This document shows, piece after piece, positions 25,871 through 35,372 of a stretch of 51,880 bases of DNA. The stretch is from Weissella confusa (GTDB lineage: Bacteria > Bacillota > Bacilli > Lactobacillales > Lactobacillaceae): NCBI GenBank assembly GCA_001436895.1, contig JQAY01000001.1, forward strand, positions 261,972 through 313,851, in the 5' to 3' direction. The position numbers and the translations under genes were made by a program. The notes beneath the pieces were generated by a model. The model did no database searches and was not told the DNA's origin. It saw nothing but the letters and a program-made list of their open reading frames with translations. Each line of letters opens with the position of its first letter. Within the stretch, counting starts at the first letter, position 1.

Positions 25871-26773
25871 ATGAAAGCTGTTGTTTTGCATCGTTTTAAT
25901 GATTTGGACTCATTAACAGATGAAGAAGTGCCAACGCCGGTAATTGGACGTGACGAAGTGCTCGTTCAAGCGCAGGCTCAGGCGGTAGATCCAGTTGACT
26001 ATAAAATTGCAGAAGGTATGTTAGGTGGCCAAGTGCCAATGATTCTCGGATCAACGGTTGCTGGTGAAGTCATCGCGGTTGGCGAAGACGTGACGTCCGT
26101 TACTGTTGGTGACCGAGTGGCGGCGCAAGTTCGCGGCGGCGCGAACTATGCCGAACAAGTTGCGGTTCCAGTTCATTTAGCGGCTATTATTCCAGCAACT
26201 GTTTCATACGAAGAAGCGGTATCAGTTGTACTTGGCGGACAAACGGCTTATCAAGTAATCGAGCGTGGCTTCAACTTGCAAGCAGGACAAAAAGTATTGA
26301 TTAACGGCGGTTCTGGTGCGGTTGGTTATGTGGCCTTACAACTGGCTTGGGCAAAGGGAGCCGAAGTTGCGACGACAGCATCTGGCTGGGGCGCTGATAT
26401 GTTACGTCAACAGTTCCCAAAGGTACAAGTGTTTGACTATAAGCAAGACGATTTTACAACTGTGCTTCATGATTTTGATGCCGCATTAGACACGGTTGGC
26501 TCGGAAAAAGTATTAGCCGACTCTGCTAAAATTCTGACACCAACCGGTAAGCTAGTCTCAATTGTTGCGCACCAAGCAGATGATCCACGCTTTATCAGCT
26601 TGATTAACAAGCCAGCTGGTGAAAATCTGGCACATTTATTTGCGGGATTGGCTGATGGGTCATTGCGAACAATCATTGACCAGACATTGCCATTGAATGC
26701 GTCAAACGTTAAAACTGCTTATGACCGGATTAAGCGAGGCGGTTTGCACGGCAAGATTGTTTTCACGCGATAA
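25871..26773 (+). CDS. MDR-superfamily NADP-dependent oxidoreductase (quinone-reductase-like)
   Basis: A 300-aa zinc-independent medium-chain dehydrogenase. The N-terminal GroES-like domain has the VDPVDYKIAEG and GSTVAGEVIAVG blocks. The Rossmann part carries VLINGGSGAVGYVALQLAWAKG (NADP-binding). No zinc-ligand cysteines are seen, so it is of the quinone oxidoreductase type. It is short for the family (about 310-330) but complete. SD is GGAGG. It is monocistronic. The substrate is unknown; detoxification of quinones or enals is typical. Confidence 0.88.
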   Translation: MKAVVLHRFNDLDSLTDEEVPTPVIGRDEVLVQAQAQAVDPVDYKIAEGMLGGQVPMILGSTVAGEVIAVGEDVTSVTVGDRVAAQVRGGANYAEQVAVPVHLAAIIPATVSYEEAVSVVLGGQTAYQVIERGFNLQAGQKVLINGGSGAVGYVALQLAWAKGAEVATTASGWGADMLRQQFPKVQVFDYKQDDFTTVLHDFDAALDTVGSEKVLADSAKILTPTGKLVSIVAHQADDPRFISLINKPAGENLAHLFAGLADGSLRTIIDQTLPLNASNVKTAYDRIKRGGLHGKIVFTR

Positions 26774-26781
26774 TAAAAATG

Positions 26782-26819
26782 AACGCTCCTGACTAGCTAA
26801 CTGTTAGCCGGGAGCGTTT
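26782..26819 (+). terminator. Probable terminator
   Basis: AACGCTCC pairs with GGAGCGTT, with an inner GCTAAC/GTTAGC hairpin; only three T residues follow, so it is weak. Confidence 0.55.
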
Positions 26820-26863
26820 GCTGTATACTACTCTTAATTAAAGTAGTTGAGAGGGATAAAATC

Positions 26864-28711
26864 ATGCAACTCAAATTAGATCAAGATGGTTTTATTGATG
26901 AAGTGCTTGTGGATGACGTACGGGCTGGTTTATCAACGGCCGGAACGGCGTTGGGACCAATCAACAAGCGGACGTTGAAGCGTAATCGCCAACAATTTAG
27001 AGACTTAACGGCATCATTCGCCAAGCAAACGGAGTGGGTGAATGCCCAACAAATGAGCGCAGCGATTTTGGATGATGTGTATTTGGTAACTAACAAGCCA
27101 ACGATTGCATGGGATGTCGAAGATGTGTTGTTGGGATTGACCTTTACGATTGGGTCGCATGACCAATTTCAAGCGTTGGATGATGAAACGATAATTGCAT
27201 TCACGACAGATTTGCTCCAATTCTTGGCACTGAATGGCATGGCACAAGTTGATTTGGCGCCGAGTCTTGCTGAACAATGGGTGATTGATGAATTAGCAGC
27301 TTATCGAGATAACTTAGCGAATGAGACGCTGGCCGATGAAACATCACAAACGACGGACAGTATTAAGCCGTTGTTGACTAAGTTGGCAAGCCAGCCACAA
27401 TTTGAAACATTGGACGGTACGATACAAGAGTCAATGGTGACGACCATGCTGCCGTTGTTTGCTGATATGATGCGTGAAATTGCACATGAACCATTGGGTA
27501 AGTGGACGACGACTGGCCTGAAGCGTATCCTATTCAATTATTTTGTACCAACGGTAGTTTTGACGGTTGAGCAACAACAACACTTACCTGATGTGATTGC
27601 GATGTTTGTGGATGCTAATCCGGCCATGGCAGTTGATGCGCCGACCTTTATGACGACTGCCCAACAATTGGCTTGGCAGTTTGAACATGAGGCGTCATAC
27701 CCAGGCTATTATTCAGCAGATAAGCGGGTGGCGACGGTCGCAACTGAAGCTGGCATCAGTTTAAATGACCAACAGGCATTGGATGAATTCGCAGATGATT
27801 ATTGGGCTAGCAAGGCGGGACAAGAGAAGTTTGGCGCAATTGGCCGAGGATTTGGTGGTCTATGGGATTACTTGGAAAATGAACGTTTGTTCCAAGATAT
27901 CAAGTTGAAGAACCAAGATGCGCGCTTGTTTTACCAATACATGGAACCGTTCTACATTCAAAGTTTGGATCCGGATTGGGAAGCTGATTATGACTTTGAA
28001 CGTTGGCAAAAAACAATCGCCCACAATACACAGTTGGCAGTGTTAGATGCACTATACGGCCGAACGAAGGTGCAGATGATCAAGCATATCGCGATGGCGT
28101 TTGGCCACCAGTCATCGGATGAAGTCCAGCACCAGGTTCAGATTTGGTTGCAACAAATTAATGATTTGCTGGGTCCAGTTTTACAATTGAATGACCGTAA
28201 CCAAGTAGTCTTTGATGATAAAGAACGTTTATTGCGAGCAGTTCAGGAGGAATTACATCCAACTGAATTGGTAAAGCTACCAGTATTGATGGCGACAACA
28301 CCGGCTGAGTTGCGCGAGTCAAATCATAACCAAGTCGACATCTTTATTGAGAAACTACAGATTCAATTGGGGGATGTATTAGAAGCTGATCAAGTTCGTT
28401 TAGCTGAAGAAATCCTTGATAATCTCACAGAAACGGCTGGCGGCCAATGGCAAATGCCACTACAAAAACTATCCGACGAGGAATTCACGAAGTTGTTAAG
28501 CAGTGAATTGTTTGGCGTGTTAACAATGCGCCAAGCTTATTTCGGGTTACAAATCATCATCGCCTTCCTTGATAACTCACGTGCTTTAGCAGAATTAACT
28601 AAGCCACGTTTCGATGAATTTGTCCGACTCATTAAAACAATGCAAGACCAGCAAGTGTCACAATACTTGTTAGATATCGCTGAGCGAATGACGCTTGAAA
28701 CGCCGATTTAA
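26864..28711 (+). CDS. Uncharacterised 615-aa cytosolic protein
   Basis: A large soluble, acidic, helix-rich protein with no signal peptide, membrane helix or motif I recognise. It contains YPGYYSADKR, WDYLENERLFQDIK and QYMEPFYIQSLDPDWEADYDFERWQ stretches rich in aromatic residues, in about the middle. Q/D/L-rich regions lie on both sides. SD is GAGAGGG with the ATG at 26864. Base use is like the neighbours, so no sign of recent transfer. It is monocistronic with a terminator. I cannot assign a function. Confidence 0.7.
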   Translation: MQLKLDQDGFIDEVLVDDVRAGLSTAGTALGPINKRTLKRNRQQFRDLTASFAKQTEWVNAQQMSAAILDDVYLVTNKPTIAWDVEDVLLGLTFTIGSHDQFQALDDETIIAFTTDLLQFLALNGMAQVDLAPSLAEQWVIDELAAYRDNLANETLADETSQTTDSIKPLLTKLASQPQFETLDGTIQESMVTTMLPLFADMMREIAHEPLGKWTTTGLKRILFNYFVPTVVLTVEQQQHLPDVIAMFVDANPAMAVDAPTFMTTAQQLAWQFEHEASYPGYYSADKRVATVATEAGISLNDQQALDEFADDYWASKAGQEKFGAIGRGFGGLWDYLENERLFQDIKLKNQDARLFYQYMEPFYIQSLDPDWEADYDFERWQKTIAHNTQLAVLDALYGRTKVQMIKHIAMAFGHQSSDEVQHQVQIWLQQINDLLGPVLQLNDRNQVVFDDKERLLRAVQEELHPTELVKLPVLMATTPAELRESNHNQVDIFIEKLQIQLGDVLEADQVRLAEEILDNLTETAGGQWQMPLQKLSDEEFTKLLSSELFGVLTMRQAYFGLQIIIAFLDNSRALAELTKPRFDEFVRLIKTMQDQQVSQYLLDIAERMTLETPI

Positions 28712-28722
28712 ATGACAATGAA

Positions 28723-28761
28723 ACTCCTAATTAGCGCCATGCTAGTTGGGAGTATTTTTTT
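28723..28761 (+). terminator. Rho-independent terminator
   Basis: A 13-bp stem with two G-U pairs (28723-28735 with 28741-28753) and a run of seven T residues. Confidence 0.8.
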
Positions 28762-28805
28762 GCGCTATTGAAACACTGACCTATGTTTTAAAATCGTCCT
28801 ATATA

Positions 28806-28814
28806 TGATATAGT
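28806..28814 (+). promoter_or_regulatory. Extended -10 promoter of degV
   Basis: TGA-TATAGT at 28806-28814 is an extended -10; no good -35 is visible. Confidence 0.4.
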
Positions 28815-28882
28815 TTTAGATACTAGATGGTTTAGTTATTAAACATAAGTATTTTGACCAGAAGGTCGAGGGGGAATTTGAA

Positions 28883-29731
28883 ATGGCTAAAGTAAAAATT
28901 GTAACTGACTCAACAGCGCGTTTGACGCCGGAAGAAGTGGCTGCATATGATATTGCGGTTGTGCCTCTAACGGTGATGATTGATGGTGTGGTTTACCACG
29001 ATGGGGTATCAATTACACCAAGCGAATTTATTGAAAAGATGGCGGAAGCTAAGGCATTGCCAACGACATCACAACCATCATTGGGTGCGTTTACGGAAGT
29101 TTATGAAACCATGCCAGAAGATGTTGAAATCTTGTCATTGCATTTGACGAACAAGTTGTCAGGAACGGTGCAAGCGGCTGAACAAGCATCACGCATGGTG
29201 CCGCATGATGTGGTTGTCCGTGATTCAAACTACATCGATCGTGCCTTGGCCATGCAAGTTTTGGTGGCTGGTCGCATGGCTGCAGCCGGTGCAACGCGTG
29301 ATGAAATTTTGGCAGAATTGCAACGCGTTGAAGATAACACGGAACTATACCTAACTGTTAGCACATTGAAGAACCTAGTCGCAGGTGGTCGTTTGTCAAA
29401 GACGGCTGGCTTGATTGGTTCATTGTTGGATATCAAGGTTGGTGCGCACGTGCCGCTTGGCCAAATCACGATGGAAGTTAAGGGTCGTGGTAAGAAGACA
29501 ATCAAGGCCTACCAAGACTTGATTTTTGAGCGCATGCAAGCAGAAGAAAACGGTATTGCTGTTATCGGTATTTCACACGCCGATGCAGCCGAAGATGCCG
29601 AAAACTTGGCAGCGCGTGCCCGTGAATTGTTCCCAGACGCGGTTGTGGATATTGCGGAAACAACGCCAATTGAATCAACGCACGCTGGTCCAGGTGCAAT
29701 GGGTATTTCTTACTTGAAGAACTACGCTTAA
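28883..29731 (+). CDS. DegV-family fatty-acid-binding protein
   Basis: A 282-aa cytosolic protein of the DegV/FakB family. KIVTDSTARLTPEE at the N-terminus and PTTSQPSLGAF (the second hallmark) are seen, then LSGTVQAAEQA and VSTLKNLVAGGRLSKT. FakB proteins bind and present fatty acids to the kinase FakA, so exogenous fatty acids enter phospholipids. Whether this one is FakB1- or FakB2-like cannot be told. SD is AGGTCGAGGGG. It is monocistronic. Full length. Confidence 0.92.
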   Translation: MAKVKIVTDSTARLTPEEVAAYDIAVVPLTVMIDGVVYHDGVSITPSEFIEKMAEAKALPTTSQPSLGAFTEVYETMPEDVEILSLHLTNKLSGTVQAAEQASRMVPHDVVVRDSNYIDRALAMQVLVAGRMAAAGATRDEILAELQRVEDNTELYLTVSTLKNLVAGGRLSKTAGLIGSLLDIKVGAHVPLGQITMEVKGRGKKTIKAYQDLIFERMQAEENGIAVIGISHADAAEDAENLAARARELFPDAVVDIAETTPIESTHAGPGAMGISYLKNYA

Positions 29732-29747
29732 TTAATTGAATAAAGTT

Positions 29748-29782
29748 AAATACCGATGGTTGTTAAGCCATCGGTATTTTTT
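29748..29782 (+). terminator. Rho-independent terminator
   Basis: A 13-bp stem with one G-U (29748-29760 with 29767-29779) and T run after degV. Confidence 0.85.
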
Positions 29783-29857
29783 AATACAGCAGTTGCTTGT
29801 TATTCTGTTGAATATGGGCGAAAATGAATGAAGTTCTTTTTAGGAGGCTGGGGTTAC

Positions 29858-30514
29858 ATGGGACGACAACGTAATGAGCAAACAATTGCCGATATCCGCC
29901 GTGCGATTTGGGGATTGTTTGTTGAGCAGGGATTTGCCAAAACAAGTTTTTCGGCAGTTGCCCAACGCGCGGGACTGCAACGATCAATTGTGCAGTATTA
30001 CTTCTCAAAGAAGGAAGATTTTGCCACAATTGTTAACGCACAAGTATCAGAAACGATCATGGCAGCGGTTGATGAACTGTATCCTGACGTTGATAAATTG
30101 TCACGTTATTACCTAGCCATTCAGATTTATTTTTACACGTTTTTCCATTCAAAAGAGATGCGTCAATTCAATTTAGATATTCTTGAAAATCGTCGGTTAG
30201 CTGATGCTGCCATGTTCCAACAAATCAATTGGTCGTTAGAGTTGTTATCTGCGCACAAGGTTGTTGAGCCGGCGAAGCTGGACATTAATTTGATCGATGC
30301 GTGGGGTGGTTTTACTGAAGTGATGTACCATGGTTTGTTATACCAACGTGAGATTGATATTCCAGTGGGAGTCGCAAAGTTAGTGAAGTTAGTGGCCGCT
30401 AATTCTGGTTATGATGAAGCGATTATCGATGCCACTATGCAACAATATTGCTTATCAGAGCCAGCCATTAAGCAGGCGCGTGACCTGGTCACGAAAACAA
30501 TTGAAGAAAAATAA
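29858..30514 (+). CDS. TetR-family transcriptional regulator
   Basis: A 218-aa regulator. The N-terminal HTH is clear (RRAIWGLFVEQGFAKTSFSAVAQRAGLQRSIVQYYFSKKEDF, about 13-54). The C-terminal helical domain is divergent. The ATG at 29858 is chosen because AGGAGG lies 8 bases before it; the longer frame upstream has no site. It lies before the YagU-like membrane gene on the same strand, separated by a terminator, so the link is weak. Ligand and targets are unknown. Confidence 0.88.
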   Translation: MGRQRNEQTIADIRRAIWGLFVEQGFAKTSFSAVAQRAGLQRSIVQYYFSKKEDFATIVNAQVSETIMAAVDELYPDVDKLSRYYLAIQIYFYTFFHSKEMRQFNLDILENRRLADAAMFQQINWSLELLSAHKVVEPAKLDINLIDAWGGFTEVMYHGLLYQREIDIPVGVAKLVKLVAANSGYDEAIIDATMQQYCLSEPAIKQARDLVTKTIEEK

Positions 30515-30518
30515 TACG

Positions 30519-30556
30519 AAATACCGTTTGGCTGCTATGCTAAACGGTATTTTTTA
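30519..30556 (+). terminator. Rho-independent terminator
   Basis: A 14-bp stem with one G-U (30519-30532 with 30539-30552) and T run. Confidence 0.85.
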
Positions 30557-30658
30557 AATTGCTTTGACATTGTAAGTGCCTTGTGATAAATTTATCAATG
30601 TTAATTAGTTGGTATGCGTATAGGAAATGTGCGTAAGACGACTTATGGAGGTATAGAG

Positions 30659-31198
30659 ATGTTTAAGTTGGATAAGCCGGTCGCTAGCTTGAAGGAAATT
30701 ATCCTTAAGAGTGTGTGGTATGGCTTTGTTGCTGGAATGATTTCCGGCATGGTTAAGATTGGTTGGGAGAATTTGTTGCCACCGCGTACAATTGCGCGTA
30801 ATTTGACGAATCCACCACAAACAATGATGGAACAGTTTGGTGTGCCACACAGTTTGACACACGCATACGTATATTATTCACATGATCAAAAGGTCTTTTG
30901 GTTTACATTGATTTTGCACTTCTCATTTTCTGTATTCTTTGCCATGGCCTATGTATTTATTTCACAATACTGGTCAAAGGTTGGGTTGTGGCAAGGTGCT
31001 GCTTACGGTATCTTCCTATGGTTCGCTTGGCACATCGTTTTGATGCCAGCAATGGGAACTGTGCCAGCTCCTTGGAACCAACCATTTGATGAGCACTTCT
31101 CAGAATTCTTCGGCCACATTGTGTGGGCATGGTCGATTGCGGCAGTTGTATTCTTTATGATTGCTAAGGACAAAAAGGGCAAGTTGGTTAACATTTAA
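30659..31198 (+). CDS. YagU-family (DUF1440) inner-membrane protein
   Basis: A 179-aa protein with about four membrane helices. YGFVAGMISGMVKIGWENLLPPR at the N-terminus is the DUF1440 hallmark, and SVFFAMAYVFISQYW and FLWFAWHIVLMPAMG follow. E. coli YagU adds to acid resistance; the role in Gram-positives is not established. The ATG at 30659 follows GGAGG; a longer reading from 30614 lacks a site. It is monocistronic. Confidence 0.85.
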   Translation: MFKLDKPVASLKEIILKSVWYGFVAGMISGMVKIGWENLLPPRTIARNLTNPPQTMMEQFGVPHSLTHAYVYYSHDQKVFWFTLILHFSFSVFFAMAYVFISQYWSKVGLWQGAAYGIFLWFAWHIVLMPAMGTVPAPWNQPFDEHFSEFFGHIVWAWSIAAVVFFMIAKDKKGKLVNI

Positions 31199-31206
31199 AT
31201 TTATTG

Positions 31207-31238
31207 AAAAGGATTCTGTGGGACGGAATCCTTTTTTA
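31207..31238 (+). terminator. Rho-independent terminator
   Basis: A 10-bp perfect stem (31207-31216 with 31226-31235) and T run after the YagU gene. Confidence 0.8.
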
Positions 31239-31330
31239 TTTATTACCGATTGAGCTTTTGAACGAGCCAATCTGATCAATTCTGGTATGCTGAATTCATA
31301 GAACGCCATGCAATTCTAGTGGAGGGGCAC

Positions 31331-32017
31331 ATGAAAAAATTAGTACAGTGGGGAATTGGTGCTATAGGTGTTGCTGTAGCGGTTGGGGTTGGCTATGTGG
31401 GGATGGGGATGATTAGCGATGACCATTCAACAAACAAGGTCACAGTGAACGCCAAGCAACAATCAGCCAGTGAGAATGAGGCTGAGAAACCTAAGCAACA
31501 GAAAACGATTTTTCAACAAATTGCTGGTCGCGACTTTTGGTTCACGTCTGGAGCGGGTGGCTGGCGCACGGTCATGACCATTAATGAAGATGGTACATTT
31601 TCTGGTAAGTTTTCGGATTCAGATATGGGTGACGTAGGGGCGGATTATCCCAAGGGAAGCATGAAAATTTCAGAATTCACAGGCCGTTTAGATAATGTCC
31701 AAAAGGTGTCCGATACGGCTTACACAATGACAGTGTCACAACTCGATTATGATCCAGCAAATGCGACGACGATTGTTGATGGTGTGCGTGAAGTCACAGC
31801 CGAACCATACGGCATTGGTCTAAATGATGCCATTACGATTTATTTGCCCGGTCAGAAAGTTAATCGGGACGACGCTACGTTCCGCATGTGGTTGGGAACT
31901 GGTGGACCGTATGGTGACACCACGGCTTTCATTCAAAACGAGAAATACACGTTGCCGGCGCTATTTGACACAACGCAACATTACGCCTGGATTGTTTATC
32001 CAGCATCACAAGTATAA
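31331..32017 (+). CDS. Membrane-anchored extracytoplasmic protein of unknown function
   Basis: A 228-aa protein. One N-terminal hydrophobic helix (about 8-30) follows MKK and leads into a low-complexity charged linker (SASENEAEKPKQQK). The rest is a soluble domain (about 55-228) rich in Gly, Asp and Thr with regular beta pattern. There is no lipobox cysteine, so it is probably a signal-anchor protein. Similar domains (DUF6287/DUF-like surface domain, FxQIAGxxFxFxSGxGxWxT style) occur on LAB surface proteins, but I am not sure. The ATG at 31331 follows GGAGGGG; a GTG 12 bases earlier lies in the ribosome site. Confidence 0.75.
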   Translation: MKKLVQWGIGAIGVAVAVGVGYVGMGMISDDHSTNKVTVNAKQQSASENEAEKPKQQKTIFQQIAGRDFWFTSGAGGWRTVMTINEDGTFSGKFSDSDMGDVGADYPKGSMKISEFTGRLDNVQKVSDTAYTMTVSQLDYDPANATTIVDGVREVTAEPYGIGLNDAITIYLPGQKVNRDDATFRMWLGTGGPYGDTTAFIQNEKYTLPALFDTTQHYAWIVYPASQV

Positions 32018-32025
32018 ATATTCTG

Positions 32026-32060
32026 AAAACACTGAGCGGGTCAACTGTTCAGTGTTTTTT
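32026..32060 (+). terminator. Rho-independent terminator
   Basis: A 10-bp perfect stem (32026-32035 with 32049-32058) followed by T residues. Confidence 0.8.
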
Positions 32061-32142
32061 GCATGAAAGGCAGGGCTTCATCCCCACAATATTCAAATTC
32101 GCTCCGTAAGATAGGGTAAATAAAGTTATTGAGGGGGTAACT

Positions 32143-33669
32143 ATGGTCAAAAAACAGTTTACAGACATCAATGGTAAACCGTTCAACCGTAATGCAATGG
32201 TTGCGGTGCTGTTGATTGGAACGTTTGCCGGAGCCTTGATGCAGACATCGCTCGGGACCGCCATTCCAACGCTAATGCGAGATTTTGATATTACGTTGGC
32301 AACTGCACAGCAGGCAACCACCTGGTTTATGTTGGCGAACGGCATTATGATGCCAGTGTCAGCGTTCTTATCAACTCGCATACCAACGAAGGTGTTGTAC
32401 ATCACAGCGTATTTACTGCTATTCATCGGTATGACGATTACGTCACTGACACCAGCCCAGCACGATATGTGGTGGATGTTCCTGGCTGGTCGAATCATTG
32501 CCGCAATTGCCGTCGGTATTTCAATGCCGTTAATGCAAGTCGTCATGGTGAATATCTTCCCGGCTGAATCGCGTGGTACGGCCATGGGATTGAACGGTAT
32601 CGTTATCGGATTGGCACCGGCGATTGGACCGACGTTGTCCGGCTGGTTGCTCCAAAAACACGGCACGGTGATGGGCTTGAACTTAAACGGCTCATGGCGC
32701 TTAATATTCCACTTGCCGATGGCCGTGCTGGCACTGGTCATCATTGCGGCGCCATTCTGTATTAAAAACGTCATTAAGAATGAACGCATGAAACTTGATT
32801 TACCATCACTGGTTATTTCAACGGTCGGATTTGGTTCGTTCTTGTGGGCGTTTACCAATGTTGCAACCGACGGCTGGGGCAATGTAAAGACGGTTATCGC
32901 ACCAATGATTATAGGTGCCTTAATTATTGTGCTATTCGTGCTACGACAGTTGCGTTTGGATGAGCCGTTTGTGGACGTGCGTGTGTTTAAGAACCGGCAA
33001 TTCACGTTGACGACCATCTGTGTGATGATGTCGATGAGTGCCATGATGGGTGTTGAAATGATGCTCCCAACGTACTTGCAGAACGTGCACTTGCTAACAC
33101 CGTTGCAATCCGGCTTAACGTTGATGCCGGGTGCACTGATGATTGGTATTATGGCGGTGTTGGCAGGACGTGATTATGATCGGATTGGGGCTAAGCGCTT
33201 GACGATTACCGGCTTTACGTTCGTTGCAATCGGGACGTTACCATTCCTATTCTTGTCACCAACGACACCGACGCATTTCATCACGACACTTTATGCGGTA
33301 CGTATGTTTGGAATTGCGACGGCATTGGTGCCATTGACGGCGATGGCCATGGCGGTGTTGCCGAAAAATGAAGCACCGCACGCAACGGCAGCTAATAATA
33401 CTGCTCGTCAAGTGGCGTCAGCAATTGTGGTGGCCTTACTGTCGTCGGTAACACAAAACGTTATTGCGCATCACGAACCGACCAAGCATTTGGAGACGAC
33501 CAACCCATTGCAATATGGGGCTGATTATTTGGAAGCGTCGATGAAGGGGTTCCATGTGTCGTTTGCAATCGGCTTGAGTTTCGCGATTATCGGTATTATC
33601 GTCGCGCTCTTCTTGAAGGGCGGTAAGATTGTGCCAGTGGCAGCAACAAATGAGGAGGATGCAGCATGA
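32143..33669 (+). CDS. MFS multidrug transporter, DHA2 (EmrB/QacA) family
   Basis: A 508-aa drug:H+ antiporter with 14 predicted helices. MQTSLGTAIPTLMRDFDI in helix 1 is the DHA2 motif D1-like segment, and AGRIIAAIAVGISMPLMQVVMVNIFP is in motif C/B. GLNGIVIGLAPAIGPTLSGWL is the antiporter motif C. It overlaps the next gene by 4 bases (ATGA) and so forms an operon with the DUF4811 protein. SD is GAGGGGG. The substrates are unknown. Confidence 0.92.
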   Translation: MVKKQFTDINGKPFNRNAMVAVLLIGTFAGALMQTSLGTAIPTLMRDFDITLATAQQATTWFMLANGIMMPVSAFLSTRIPTKVLYITAYLLLFIGMTITSLTPAQHDMWWMFLAGRIIAAIAVGISMPLMQVVMVNIFPAESRGTAMGLNGIVIGLAPAIGPTLSGWLLQKHGTVMGLNLNGSWRLIFHLPMAVLALVIIAAPFCIKNVIKNERMKLDLPSLVISTVGFGSFLWAFTNVATDGWGNVKTVIAPMIIGALIIVLFVLRQLRLDEPFVDVRVFKNRQFTLTTICVMMSMSAMMGVEMMLPTYLQNVHLLTPLQSGLTLMPGALMIGIMAVLAGRDYDRIGAKRLTITGFTFVAIGTLPFLFLSPTTPTHFITTLYAVRMFGIATALVPLTAMAMAVLPKNEAPHATAANNTARQVASAIVVALLSSVTQNVIAHHEPTKHLETTNPLQYGADYLEASMKGFHVSFAIGLSFAIIGIIVALFLKGGKIVPVAATNEEDAA

Positions 33670-34406
33670 TTATTCCGATTTTAGCAGTGGTTGCCATTTT
33701 GACATATCTAGCGTGGATTCGTATTGAACCGTTAGCTTGGCGTGTGCCATTAGGGTTGATTAGCGGGACAGTTTTCGTGGCATTGGTGATGTTATTGCTC
33801 GTTAACTTTGATCGTCATTACGGTATGGAAAAGGTAACCAAGACTGAGACGCATCAGATTTATTCAGCGGTTGGTGATAAGCTACCAATTGGCGTATTAG
33901 TGACCAAAGAGTTGGGGACTAAGGCAGATAACTATGTGCTGGTCTATGCTGATAAGAAAGATGCTAAAGCCACCCCGCATTTTGTACCTGACACCAAACA
34001 TATGGTCCAAGCAGTCAAAAAGAGTGCAACATACCGAGAAGCCAATGTTTCACAAGCGACCGTTACGACAACAACGACGCGCTGGGAATGGCGAAACAAG
34101 GTCTTTGAATTCCTCCTTGGTTTTGGTGGTGAGGGTGGTACAGTTGCCAAGCAAAGTTCAGTGGTCACGATGCCAAAGTCGAGCTGGTTAGCAGTAACTG
34201 ACAAACAGGCAAAGCAACTAACAAAGTTGCAAGGCGCCCAAGATACAGCACAACAACAAGCGTTGCAGCAGGTGGTGGCTGAACAAGTCATGGCTTATCG
34301 AGAAGCGAATCCAATGGCCACGCCAGCGGAACTAGCCAAGGTTGAACAAAAGGTGACGACTGAAACGACGGTGGCGGCGGTTAAAAAGATGTTAGCTGAA
34401 AACTAA
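33666..34406 (+). CDS. DUF4811-family membrane protein
   Basis: A 246-aa protein with two N-terminal helices (IIPILAVVAILTYLAWIRI and VPLGLISGTVFVALVMLLLV) and a soluble, Lys/Thr-rich domain outside or inside. DUF4811 genes in lactobacilli lie directly after an MFS drug transporter gene, exactly as here, and their start overlaps the transporter stop. The function is unknown; an accessory to the pump is plausible. The family assignment is from layout and pattern. Confidence 0.75.
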   Translation: MIIPILAVVAILTYLAWIRIEPLAWRVPLGLISGTVFVALVMLLLVNFDRHYGMEKVTKTETHQIYSAVGDKLPIGVLVTKELGTKADNYVLVYADKKDAKATPHFVPDTKHMVQAVKKSATYREANVSQATVTTTTTRWEWRNKVFEFLLGFGGEGGTVAKQSSVVTMPKSSWLAVTDKQAKQLTKLQGAQDTAQQQALQQVVAEQVMAYREANPMATPAELAKVEQKVTTETTVAAVKKMLAEN

Positions 34407-34478
34407 TACCCTTTTTCTAAACACCTTGGCGAAGTGGTCGTATCATATTGCGTATGAAGTTGAAAAGAGGTCAGAACG

Positions 34479-35321
34479 ATGTCATTTTTACACGAAACAT
34501 ACACACTAAATAACGGCATGTTGATGCCAAAGATTGGCTTGGGAACTTGGCAACAAACTAAGCAACAAGCTCATGATTCAGTTGCGGCTGCTTTGGCGGC
34601 TGGCTACTTGTATGTTGATACGGCGCAGATGTATCAAAACGAAGATGCGGTGGGGGCTGCGATTGCAGAATCTGGCATCGATCGCGACACATTGACGATT
34701 TCAACGAAGATTGACGCCAGCATTAAGGATTACCGTCACGCGGCTACCTCGATTGATGAGTCATTGGCAGCGTTGAACATGGACTACATTGACTTGTTGT
34801 TGATTCACGCGCCACGTCCTTGGAATCAAATGGAAGTGCCAAACGTACGTCCAAGTCGTGGTAATAACTACTACGAGGAAAACTTGGCGGTTTGGCAAGC
34901 CATGGAAAAAGCGGTACAAGCTGGTAAGGTGAAGAGTATCGGTGTGTCGAACTTCAATAATGAAGATGTGAAAAATATTTTGGACAACGGGTCGATTACA
35001 CCTGCGGTTAACCAAATTATTTATCACATTGGGATGACGCAAGATGTGAACCAACCATTCGATGAAGCAAATGGTTTGCTAGTTGAGGCGTACAGCCCAA
35101 TTGGCACGGGACGTTTGTTGCGCATGCCAGAGTTGCAAGAAATTGCTGCCCACTACGATCGCTCAGTGGCCCAATTAGCCATCCGTTATGCATTGGCCAA
35201 GGGCACGTTGCCACTACCAAAGGCTAACCACCCGGAGTATGTTACTCAGAATGCGGATGTTGATTTTGAAATCAGTCCAGCTGATATGCAACTCTTGGAT
35301 GCGATTAAGATGCCATACTAA
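34479..35321 (+). CDS. Aldo/keto reductase
   Basis: A 280-aa NADPH-dependent oxidoreductase, (alpha/beta)8 barrel. The catalytic tetrad is visible: Asp47 and Tyr52 (YVDTAQMYQNE), Lys77 (ISTKID) and His110 (LLIHAPRP). GVSNF is the cofactor-contact block. The C-terminal LPLPKANHPEYV replaces the usual IPKS-type NADP motif. It reduces carbonyls such as methylglyoxal or 2,5-diketogluconate; the substrate is not known. SD is GAGGTC. It ends at a strong bidirectional terminator. Confidence 0.92.
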   Translation: MSFLHETYTLNNGMLMPKIGLGTWQQTKQQAHDSVAAALAAGYLYVDTAQMYQNEDAVGAAIAESGIDRDTLTISTKIDASIKDYRHAATSIDESLAALNMDYIDLLLIHAPRPWNQMEVPNVRPSRGNNYYEENLAVWQAMEKAVQAGKVKSIGVSNFNNEDVKNILDNGSITPAVNQIIYHIGMTQDVNQPFDEANGLLVEAYSPIGTGRLLRMPELQEIAAHYDRSVAQLAIRYALAKGTLPLPKANHPEYVTQNADVDFEISPADMQLLDAIKMPY

Positions 35322-35331
35322 ATTGCATGAA

Positions 35332-35369
35332 AAAACGCGCTTATCACAATGTTGTGATAAGCGCGTTTT
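35332..35369. terminator. Bidirectional terminator
   Basis: An 18-bp perfect stem (35332-35349 with 35352-35369) lies between the convergent AKR and - strand gene. Confidence 0.9.
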
Positions 35370-35372
35370 GTG

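Noticed and set aside
32049-33044. A 331-aa open frame antisense to the MFS gene
   Set aside because: No ribosome site; its composition mirrors the transporter codons on the other strand, so it is a shadow.
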